NCBI RefSeq assembly: GCF_029625315.1
Contig: NZ_CP121110.1
Location: 2,161,501 to 2,225,500, forward strand
Reading direction: 5' to 3'
Source of the DNA: Flavobacterium ginsengisoli
Lineage (GTDB): Bacteria > Bacteroidota > Bacteroidia > Flavobacteriales > Flavobacteriaceae
DNA: 64,000 nucleotides
Both the position numbers and the translations under genes were made by a program. Below are positions 1-7,027 of this stretch, in pieces. The notes beneath the pieces are model-generated. The model made no database searches and had not been told where the DNA came from. It saw nothing but the letters and a program-made list of their open reading frames with translations. Each line of letters starts with the position of its first letter. Position 1 is the stretch's first letter.

Positions 1-1
1 G

Positions 2-109
2 CACGAAAAATTATCCGATCTAGAAATGATTATTCAAATGGGATTCAAAGAAGGTTTTACCATTGCTATGGAAGGTTTGGATGCTATTTTTGCAGAAAAA
101 GCAAAATAA
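2..109 (+). CDS. C-terminal end of a gene cut by the window edge, possibly SRPBCC/AHSA1-like
   Basis: An open frame enters from the left edge and encodes 35 residues before a TAA stop. The tail (MGFKEGFTIAMEGLD) resembles the final helix of SRPBCC/AHSA1-type proteins, in which a phrase like GFKEGF is common near the end, but so short a tail cannot prove the family. It lies on the same strand as the following esterase, about 100 bases upstream. Confidence 0.45.
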   Translation, partial: HEKLSDLEMIIQMGFKEGFTIAMEGLDAIFAEKAK

Positions 110-205
110 TTCTCCAATTACATATAAAAGGCCAAAACAAAAGAAGAATTTACTGATATTAAAATTGTATTTTCGTTTTACATAAACATTTTTACTTTAC
201 TATCA

Positions 206-1075
206 ATGAACAAATTTTTTGCCTTGGCCTTTTTACTTTTTTCTTCGACTTTAGCATTCAGCCAAAAGAATAAAACAAAAACCATAGAAACTTCAAAGCC
301 TTTTGTACTTGGCGTAATTGACGAAATTCAATCAAAAGAATTAAACGAAAAAAGAATTCTCAATATTTATCTTCCCGAAGGCTATAATCCTGTTGAAGCA
401 ACAAAATACCCTGTAATTTATTTATTGGACGGTTCTGCCGATGAAGATTTTATTCATATTTCTGGATTAGTTCAGTTTAATAGTTTTGAATGGATTAATC
501 AGGTTCCAAAATCAATTGTTGTAGGAATTGCAACTGTTGACAGAAGACGCGATTTTACTTTTCCTACTACTGTTGAAAATGATAAAACCCGTTTTCCTAC
601 AACAGGACATTCTGATCAGTTTATTGCTTTTATCGAAAAAGAATTACAGCCTTTTATTGAAAAAAAATACAAAACAAATGATTCTAAAACCATTATTGGC
701 CAATCTCTTGGCGGGTTGTTAGGAACTGAAATCCTGCTTAAAAAACCAACTCTTTTTAATAAATACGTTATTATAAGTCCGAGCTTATGGTGGAATAATG
801 GTTCTTTGTTAGATTTGGATTCTGAAATGCTGAAAGAAAATTTTAAACAGCCAACCGAAATTTATGTTGCTGTTGGAAAAGAAGGATTGGCTCCAACAGC
901 AATTCCGCATGTTATGGAAGTTGATGCTAATTTACTGGCAGAAAAACTAAAAGGATCTAAAAGCAAAAATGTAAAAACTTACTTCGATTATTTCCCAGAA
1001 GAAAATCATGGTTCAATTCTGCATACAGCAGTTTTTAATTCTTTCAAATTCTTTTATCCTAAAAACAAGGAATAA
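206..1075 (+). CDS. secreted alpha/beta-hydrolase, esterase D/IroE-like family
   Basis: This 289-residue protein starts with a signal peptide (hydrophobic residues 4-19, cleavage after about AFSQ). The body has the alpha/beta-hydrolase plan of the putative esterase family (PF00756): an early strand with YPVIYLLDG near residues 68-76, the nucleophile elbow GQSLGG with Ser167, and a late catalytic His in EENHGS near residue 268. Relatives hydrolyse esters such as siderophore or feruloyl esters; the substrate here cannot be told. It stands alone and ends at a strong inverted repeat that also serves the convergent yifB remnant. The ATG is chosen because the signal peptide begins there. Confidence 0.8.
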   Translation: MNKFFALAFLLFSSTLAFSQKNKTKTIETSKPFVLGVIDEIQSKELNEKRILNIYLPEGYNPVEATKYPVIYLLDGSADEDFIHISGLVQFNSFEWINQVPKSIVVGIATVDRRRDFTFPTTVENDKTRFPTTGHSDQFIAFIEKELQPFIEKKYKTNDSKTIIGQSLGGLLGTEILLKKPTLFNKYVIISPSLWWNNGSLLDLDSEMLKENFKQPTEIYVAVGKEGLAPTAIPHVMEVDANLLAEKLKGSKSKNVKTYFDYFPEENHGSILHTAVFNSFKFFYPKNKE

Positions 1076-1083
1076 TATTTTTT

Positions 1084-1125
1084 TGTAAAATGTGAAATGT
1101 AAAACTTGTCATTTCACATTTTACA
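1084..1125. terminator. bidirectional terminator between esterase and yifB tail
   Basis: A perfect 16-bp inverted repeat (TGTAAAATGTGAAATG and its complement) surrounds a 10-base loop between two convergent genes. It is AT-rich without a G/C-rich stem, so it is a moderate rather than textbook terminator. Confidence 0.6.
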
Positions 1126-1135
1126 TACAACAATT

Positions 1136-1246
1136 CTATCCAAGCCATCCTTCTCTATCCAAACTTCTATATTGAATAGCTTCGGCAATATGAGACGAAA
1201 CAATATTTTCGGAATAATCTAAATCGGCGATTGTTCTTGAAACTTT
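1136..1246 (-). pseudogene. yifB: yifB/comM C-terminal fragment, separated by element insertion
   Basis: On the minus strand the last 36 codons of YifB/ComM are present, with the family ending [10 protein letters not shown]...[18 protein letters not shown]. The rest of the gene is at 15018-16445. The longer open frame reaching to 1447 is accidental read-through into element DNA opposite the integrase gene. The fragment has no start signal of its own and is presumed silent. Confidence 0.9.
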
Positions 1247-1262
1247 AATTATCATTAATAAT
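1230..1262. other. attachment-site half (integrase-proximal) with TT/AA core at 1245-1246
   Basis: Read on the minus strand, element sequence ending GATAATT changes to yifB sequence AAAGTTTCAAG here. Comparison with the other junction leaves only the dinucleotide AA in common. That fits a serine integrase, which cuts with a 2-base overhang and makes no long target duplication. Confidence 0.7.
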
Positions 1263-1310
1263 ATATAGTTCATTTGATTTTTTATATTTTTACACAAAAA
1301 AAATATCATA

Positions 1311-2819
1311 ATGGAAGCAGTCGCATATCTCAGAGTAAGTACACAAGAGCAATCATTAGAAAGACAATATGAAGACATTAAAGAATTTGCTTCTAAAAAG
1401 AATTTAGCGTTAGTAAAAATATTTGAGGATAAAATCAGTGCCACCAAAACAAAAACTGATGAAAGAGTAGGTTTTAATGAGATGAAAAAATATCTCCAAA
1501 TGAATGAAGGCGTTCAAAATATTTTAGTATTGGAAATTTCTAGGCTTGGGAGAAAAAACAATGATATTCAAAATGTTGTAGAGGAATACATACAAAAAGG
1601 AATTAATATTCACATTAAAGATCTAAATATATCAACTCTTGACGATAATGGTAAAAGATCTTTCGCATCTGAAATGATGATTTCTTTACTGGGAGTAATG
1701 TCTTCAAATGAAACAAGAATATTAGGATCGAGAATAAGTTCAGGAAAAATGTCACGAGCTAGAAAAAACTTAGCCTTTGGTGGAAAAATTATTGGCTATA
1801 AGAAGGGTGAAGATGGAACTCCTATGATTAACGAAGCAGAAGCGCCAATGATTGAAAAGATATTTGAACTTGCTTCAAAAGACCTTGGAATGCGTAATAT
1901 TTCTGCATTAATTGAATCAGAATTTGGTTGGAAAATCGCTATTGGCACTTTAAGTGGCATAATAAGAAACAGCTTTCACAAGGGAGAAAGAAAATATATT
2001 GATTTAGAACTTTCTGTTCCCGCAATTGTATCAAAAGAATTATGGCAAAAGGCAAATGATTCCATTAACAACAGAAATAAATTTGCAAGCAGAACAAACG
2101 TAAACCCCAATATCGTTCAAGGCAAAATCAAATGTGCATGTGGTAATGTAATGCATCAAAAAGTTATTCCTCAAGGAAGAATCGATTGTTTTATCTGCAA
2201 GGACGAAAAATGTAAAAATTCAATTAATAGACCTTGGTTATTTAGAATGATACGCAGAATTGTTGAAAGACATGCAGAAAAAACAAAAGACGAAAAAGTT
2301 CGTGAAAACTTCAAATTACAAATCTCATCGAATAAAGTCAAAATCGATTTAAACAATAAAGAAATTGAAAGACTTGAGAATAGGTTGAGGAGAGCAAGAG
2401 ATCTTTATATTGATTTGGAATTAACCAAAGAGGAATACAATGAAACTAAATCCGAAACAAGCGTAAAAATTGAACAATATAATCACATCAATAAAAAATT
2501 GAAAGAATCTATACTAAGTTCTGAAAATGCGCTAAAGACAGACATTAAACATTTTAACGAAGACCTAGAACTATTTAAAAATGAGATTAAAGATGTTATA
2601 AATTCTGTCATAGTTGATAAAGAAGATGTTGCAATAGATATTTACGGATGGTCGGTATACTACCTTGATAAACCTAATCCAATTAAACTTGGCTGGGAAG
2701 CTAGAAAACCATTAAATGAGAGATATATTAATGAAAAACTCCCCTTAAGACATCCTATTAGTAATGATGATTTAGAAATGATGATTAATGACTATATATC
2801 AAATAATTTCACAGCTTAA
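1311..2819 (+). CDS. large serine recombinase (site-specific integrase)
   Basis: This 502-residue protein has the serine integrase layout. The N-terminal resolvase domain (about 1-145) has catalytic Ser10 in [10 protein letters not shown] and the LEISRLGR motif. A recombinase domain follows (about 150-260), then a zinc ribbon (CxCG ... CxxC, about 268-300). A long charged coiled coil (about 335-420) is the region that controls integration versus excision in this family. Its gene starts only 64 bases from the inferred attachment site, the usual position for the enzyme that inserted the element. The ATG at 1311 places the VAYLRVS strand at the normal N-terminus. Confidence 0.93.
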   Translation: MEAVAYLRVSTQEQSLERQYEDIKEFASKKNLALVKIFEDKISATKTKTDERVGFNEMKKYLQMNEGVQNILVLEISRLGRKNNDIQNVVEEYIQKGINIHIKDLNISTLDDNGKRSFASEMMISLLGVMSSNETRILGSRISSGKMSRARKNLAFGGKIIGYKKGEDGTPMINEAEAPMIEKIFELASKDLGMRNISALIESEFGWKIAIGTLSGIIRNSFHKGERKYIDLELSVPAIVSKELWQKANDSINNRNKFASRTNVNPNIVQGKIKCACGNVMHQKVIPQGRIDCFICKDEKCKNSINRPWLFRMIRRIVERHAEKTKDEKVRENFKLQISSNKVKIDLNNKEIERLENRLRRARDLYIDLELTKEEYNETKSETSVKIEQYNHINKKLKESILSSENALKTDIKHFNEDLELFKNEIKDVINSVIVDKEDVAIDIYGWSVYYLDKPNPIKLGWEARKPLNERYINEKLPLRHPISNDDLEMMINDYISNNFTA

Positions 2820-2822
2820 ATA

Positions 2823-3080
2823 CTATAATCCAAACTCATAGAGTATTTTTAAATCTATGCCAAGTGCCAAAGAAAGTTTAATGGAAGTAGTTAGAGTTAT
2901 ATTAGTCCGTCCATTTTCAATTCTCGAAATGGTCGTTTTATCAATAAATGGCTTAGAACTCAACTCATTCATTGCAGTTGCTAAATCTAACTGAGTCATG
3001 TTTTTCGATTCTCTAATTCTCTTTAAGTTGACTCCGAATTGTTTAACGTAAAAATCGATATTTATTGACTCTTTTGACAT
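2823..3080 (-). CDS. small XRE-family helix-turn-helix repressor
   Basis: This protein of about 85 residues is a single lambda-repressor-type HTH. LKRIRESKNMTQLDLATAMN (helices 1-2) is followed by TISRIENGRTNI (recognition helix and following turn) and SLALGIDLKILYEF. It is convergent with the integrase, with three bases between them, and divergent from the secreted protein at 3198. I prefer the ATG at 3080 over an upstream TTG at 3089. A perfect palindrome covers this start codon, so autorepression is likely. It could also control the integrase or the neighbouring cargo, which is inference. Confidence 0.85.
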   Translation of the reverse strand: MSKESINIDFYVKQFGVNLKRIRESKNMTQLDLATAMNELSSKPFIDKTTISRIENGRTNITLTTSIKLSLALGIDLKILYEFGL

Positions 3081-3136
3081 AATTGTCAATAATAGTTTAT
3101 ATATTTATCCCTCAGGTAAACATATATGTCAACAAT
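3074..3136. promoter_or_regulatory. candidate operator of the HTH repressor
   Basis: TTGACATAATTGTCAA at 3074-3089 is a perfect 16-base palindrome over the repressor start codon. A related half-site, TGTCAACAAT (3127-3136), repeats TGTCAATAAT (3084-3093) in the same orientation 43 bases away, about four helical turns. The placement between divergent genes suits a repressor operator. Confidence 0.45.
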
Positions 3137-3197
3137 CTTATTGCATAGAATATAAAACCTGCAAATAATTCAATTTAAATAATTTAAAAACAAGGAA

Positions 3198-3656
3198 ATG
3201 AAAAAATCATTACTACTATTAATTACATTATTATCCTCTACATTAATTAATGCTCAAATCATTGATAATAAAACATTCCAACCAAAAATGATTACAAAAG
3301 TCTCAATTATGGGAGCTACTCTGATTGAAGCCAATTGGTATGACAGTTTCACTTCTTTTACATTTCAAGATGCTAAATATCGAATTTTAGATGTTCAAGC
3401 TCAATTTATATTGACTCCTGAAGAAATTGATTCTTTCTATGGCGAGGTTAAAAACCGTTTTAGCAAAGATGAATACGAAGAGAATGAAGGGTTTATCTTT
3501 CAAACTAAAGAAGGAACAGCTGTACATGCAAGTTTTAAAAAATCGATGGGGACAAAATCATTGTATATAGCAGTGTCAAAAAATAATGTAATTTCATTAG
3601 GAATGTATTTAACCCAAAAACAAACTAAGAAACTATTTAATGACCAATCAAAGTAA
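3198..3656 (+). CDS. secreted protein of unknown function
   Basis: This 152-residue protein has a clear signal peptide (MKKSLLLLITLLSSTLINAQ) and then about 130 residues of mixed alpha/beta character. I recognise no family. There are no cysteines in the mature part and no lipobox, so it is probably periplasmic or exported rather than a lipoprotein. It lies alone between the repressor and a terminator. It may be an unrelated passenger of the element. Confidence 0.6.
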   Translation: MKKSLLLLITLLSSTLINAQIIDNKTFQPKMITKVSIMGATLIEANWYDSFTSFTFQDAKYRILDVQAQFILTPEEIDSFYGEVKNRFSKDEYEENEGFIFQTKEGTAVHASFKKSMGTKSLYIAVSKNNVISLGMYLTQKQTKKLFNDQSK

Positions 3657-3684
3657 CAAGTCAAAACCTCTTTAGTCTTCACAC

Positions 3685-3719
3685 AAAAAACCACTTCTAA
3701 TCGAAGTGTTTTTTTTTTA
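3685..3719 (+). terminator. rho-independent terminator after the secreted protein
   Basis: CACTTC-TAATC-GAAGTG forms a short hairpin followed by ten T residues. Flanking A and T runs extend the stem. Confidence 0.7.
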
Positions 3720-4040
3720 TATTTACTTACTGTTGAAAGTAATACATAAACATATAAATAGATCTCTATAGATTCCTTTCATAATGAAAGATCAAAACTT
3801 TACCCTATCTATTTTAAATGGTTCATAAAAGTTATATGACAGATTGTTTATGTAATTTATTACCCAAATGGTCTTAAGTTAACTTAGCAATTAGAATTCT
3901 AAACATTGGAACTTAGCTTTTATTTAATTTAAAAATGTTATCTCATTCATATTTAATGTAAAAACTAAGAAGTTTCCTTACATTTGGGATAATATATAAT
4001 TTGATAAAGAAATTTCTATAATTCTAAATAATGATAAACT
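3720..4040. other. intergenic region without a recognisable gene
   Basis: About 320 bases of very AT-rich DNA before the protease gene. It must hold the promoter of the protease/nuclease pair, but I see no clear -7 box or repeat. Confidence 0.4.
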
Positions 4041-4610
4041 ATGCAATACCTTTACGATGATACAGACTCCAGTATTAACTTTGCAAATTATATTCAAACT
4101 ATTAACGCAATTAATTTTGAAAATCACATTGAAGTTATTGCTGATGATATTTATGTTGTCACTCTTCGAGATACTCTAGGCAGATTAGATGGAAGAATAA
4201 GCTCAGCAATTAATAATACCTCTGCAATAACTCAGTCATTACGCTTAGAAGGGAGAAATATACACTTGATAGTTATAAACGAGGACTTATGTAATAATAT
4301 GGACGTTATTTCGATCATTCTTCATGAAATGGGACATATTTTAAATGAATTTGGAACTTTGATTACACCGATGCAAGCTATTCAAGGAAGAATCATAAAT
4401 TTTAATGAATTGAATAGAGAAATCCGATTAAATAATGAACTTTCGGCAGATTTTTATGCAAAAAAACATGGTTATGGAGATAGTCTTATTGCAAATCTAG
4501 CAATGTCTTTAGGCAGAGGATACGATGATGCTGAATTGAGGCTAAGAATCGAGTGTTTACAAAGCGAAAGAGAATTTAACTTGAATCATTTAAGAACACA
4601 TAATCTTTGA
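4041..4610 (+). CDS. HExxH zinc metalloprotease-like protein
   Basis: This 189-residue protein has ILHEMGH (His95, Glu96, His99) and, 34 residues later, ELSADFYA (Glu133, Asp137). This is the helix that supplies the third zinc ligand in gluzincin/M48-like proteases. There is no signal peptide or membrane segment, so it should act in the cytoplasm. An ImmA/IrrE-type role (cutting a repressor) is an alternative, but ExxAD fits M48-like better. The next gene, a PD-(D/E)XK nuclease-like protein, begins 15 bases downstream, so the two are probably co-transcribed. The protease could activate or degrade that partner, which is inference. Confidence 0.65.
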   Translation: MQYLYDDTDSSINFANYIQTINAINFENHIEVIADDIYVVTLRDTLGRLDGRISSAINNTSAITQSLRLEGRNIHLIVINEDLCNNMDVISIILHEMGHILNEFGTLITPMQAIQGRIINFNELNREIRLNNELSADFYAKKHGYGDSLIANLAMSLGRGYDDAELRLRIECLQSEREFNLNHLRTHNL

Positions 4611-4625
4611 TAATTTTAAGATCTC

Positions 4626-5478
4626 ATGGAATTTAATTTTACAGAGTTTAAAAAAAACATTGATGCTGATTTTGACATCGCAACCAAGTGTGTTAATAGA
4701 ATTCATGATTTACGTTGGGAGAAAAGCTTTGGGGGTTTAAAAGAGCCTTTTTTATTTTTTAATGAAGAAGAAGAGAAGCATGATTTAGATTTGTTAAAAT
4801 TTCAGATAAAATCTATTGAACTGAAAATTATTTTTGCAATTGATTTCTTAAAACTGGATTATTTAAGGCAAGAATTTAAAAACGATTTAAAAGATGCTGA
4901 ACTATCAAAATTAATTGATTATTATTCGTATGCAGATATTTTTTATTCGCCTCGAATAAGTCTCCTAACACAATACTTTGAATCCATAGTAAGTGTATTA
5001 AATGTTACAGAGACTGAAAAGATAGAAAAGGAATTAATTATACTTGAAAGGATATTAAAAGGTACACCTAAAATTTTACTTGATAATAATGTTGAGCCAA
5101 AAAACGAGAGTATCGTTCAAAAATGTTTGTATAATTATTTGATTCATATATTCCCTGATACAGTCAGGGAAATTCCTATTCCTAAAATAGCTAAAACATA
5201 TAAGCCTGACTTTGGAATCAGGACATTAAAAGTTGCGATTGAATACAAATTTGTCGATTCTGAGAGTGAAGCTAAAAAATTTTGTGGAGAAATATTTGAA
5301 GATGTTTTTAGCTTATGAAGGATCTGCTGATTGGAGATTATTTTATGCCGTAATATATATGACAAATTCATACATGACACAAGATCAATTAGAAATGGAG
5401 TTTCAAATTTCTAAAATACCTAATAACTGGAAACCTTTAATAGTATATGGAAAAGGTAGTAGATTAAAAAATAAATAA
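4626..5478 (+). CDS. PD-(D/E)XK nuclease-like protein, frame broken once
   Basis: The first frame gives 230 residues to a stop at 5318 and a second frame continues the family sequence to 5478. Removing one T from the T5 run near 5304-5308 joins them into a protein of about 283 residues. The N-terminal part is helical (1-150). The nuclease core follows: Glu161, the motif KPDFG with Asp195, and AIEYKF with Glu206 and Lys208, a standard PD-(D/E)XK active site. The second frame adds the end of the domain (EGSADWRLFYAVIYMT, then WKPLIVYG). The break is either a homopolymer read error or a real inactivation. It is coupled to the protease gene upstream. Confidence 0.7.
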
Positions 5479-5612
5479 TTTACAAGATTTTTGCTAGAAA
5501 TAAAAAGAATACATTTAATTGTATCAATAATTGATAGTTATATTATGATGATTAATTTAAAAAGGGATTCTTTTGAGAAATAATAAATCTATAAATTCAG
5601 GATGTTTATATG

Positions 5613-5630
5613 ATATACATTAATGTATAT
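5613..5630. promoter_or_regulatory. 18-bp perfect palindrome upstream of the methyltransferase operon
   Basis: ATATACATTAATGTATAT is fully self-complementary and lies 75 bases before the methyltransferase start. A second dyad, TATCAAT-A-ATTGATA, is at 5522-5536. Such sites often bind dimeric regulators. The AT content here raises the chance of coincidence. Confidence 0.4.
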
Positions 5631-5668
5631 ATAAGGATAATAAATTCATAAAGTCTCTAAAAGTTAAC

Positions 5669-5676
5669 TATTTTTG
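5669..5676 (+). promoter_or_regulatory. candidate -7 box of the methyltransferase operon
   Basis: TATTTTTG matches the Bacteroidota TAnnTTTG -7 element and lies 28 bases before the ATG. No convincing -33 TTG is seen at the right distance. Confidence 0.4.
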
Positions 5677-5704
5677 GCAATAATTAGTGTTTAATTAAAT
5701 TAAA

Positions 5705-7027
5705 ATGATAATTCAAAATTCTATTGAGGAAACTTTAACTGCAATTGATAAAGAAATTCTGAATGGTGGAAAACATGATAAAAGAGAACTTGCTAGAAAG
5801 TTACTTAATTATCCAGCGATGATGGTTCCCTCCGTTCAAGAGTCAATTATTAAGGCGGTTATAAGTTTTTTACCTGTAGATTCATCACTTATAGATCCTT
5901 TTATGGGTGCGGCGAATAGTTTGGTCACAGGGATGAAATATGGGTTTAATATTTATGGGCAGGATATTAATCCTTTATCATTATTAATAAGTCAGGTAAA
6001 AACGGCTGATTATAATGATCTCAATCTAGAAGATTGTTTAAAAAGGATTATTAATTTATCTAGAGCCGATAGAAATGATTCAGTTGACGTAAATTTTAAT
6101 AATATAAATAAATGGTTTAAGATTGAAGTACAAATAGAGTTATCAAAGTTGCGAAGAGCTATTCTATCTGAAGAAAATATTGTTGTAAGAAAATTTTTCT
6201 GGGTAGCTCTTGCTGAGGTCATTAGAAACTGCAGTAATGACAGGACGTCAACTTTTAAGTTACATAAAAGAACAGAAGAAGATATTCAAAATAGAAAGAT
6301 ATCCCCTATAAATACTTTTCTAAATATTTCTGAAAAAAGCATAATTGATATTTATGATTTTAGAGAGTCATTACTTAAAAATAAATTACTTAAAAATGGT
6401 GCTTATATAAAATCCGCAGAGGTGAAATGGGGTAATTCTAAGGAACAAATAAAGACTGATAAAAAGTTTCAATTATTATTGACTTCCCCACCTTATGGTG
6501 ATAATCACACAACTGTTACATATGGTCAATTCTCTTACCTGCCATTACAATGGATTCCCGTAGTTGAAATTGATGAATCAATAACCATGGATTATTTAAA
6601 AGTAATTAATGAGATTGACACGAATAGCTTAGGTGGAAAAAATGTAATTTCATTTCAAGAATTAGAAGATAGATTATTTTCTAAGTCAGAAACTTTAAAA
6701 AAATATTTTGACTCACTAATTTTCCCAGATCAAAAGATTAAAGCTAGAAAAGTTTTAAGTTTTGTTAACGACTTAGATATAACAATTGATAATATATTAG
6801 AAAAAATGGATATTGATTCATATCAGGTTTGGACAATTGGTAATAGAAGTGTTAATAATCTAGAAGTAAAAAATGATAAGATTTTGACAGAATTGTTAGA
6901 AAGTAAAGGCATTCTTTTAATCTCAGATCTAACAAGAGATATTTTAAGTAAAAGAATGCCTGGGAGAAATAACTTTTCAGAAACAATGAATAAAGAAAAG
7001 ATTCTAATTTTTAAGAAAACTTTTTAA
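5705..7027 (+). CDS. DNA amino-methyltransferase (N6-adenine or N4-cytosine type)
   Basis: This 440-residue protein has the SAM-binding motif I DPFMGAANS (64-72), then YGQDINP (84-90, the acidic end of the next strand), and the catalytic motif IV TSPPYGDN at 260-267. The order motif I then SPPY, with about 190 residues between, marks an exocyclic-amino DNA methyltransferase. SPPY occurs in both N4-cytosine and some N6-adenine enzymes, so the base is undecided. No separate target-recognition domain is obvious; the middle (130-250) or the C-terminus may serve. It is the first gene of the likely operon, and its last base is the first base of the double-GHKL gene. There is no cognate restriction enzyme next to it. 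Confidence 0.85.
   Translation: MIIQNSIEETLTAIDKEILNGGKHDKRELARKLLNYPAMMVPSVQESIIKAVISFLPVDSSLIDPFMGAANSLVTGMKYGFNIYGQDINPLSLLISQVKTADYNDLNLEDCLKRIINLSRADRNDSVDVNFNNINKWFKIEVQIELSKLRRAILSEENIVVRKFFWVALAEVIRNCSNDRTSTFKLHKRTEEDIQNRKISPINTFLNISEKSIIDIYDFRESLLKNKLLKNGAYIKSAEVKWGNSKEQIKTDKKFQLLLTSPPYGDNHTTVTYGQFSYLPLQWIPVVEIDESITMDYLKVINEIDTNSLGGKNVISFQELEDRLFSKSETLKKYFDSLIFPDQKIKARKVLSFVNDLDITIDNILEKMDIDSYQVWTIGNRSVNNLEVKNDKILTELLESKGILLISDLTRDILSKRMPGRNNFSETMNKEKILIFKKTF

Noticed and set aside
1136..1447. A separate 103-residue minus-strand gene opposite the integrase start
   Set aside because: Only the last 36 codons are real yifB sequence; the rest is chance open frame in element DNA overlapping the integrase gene.
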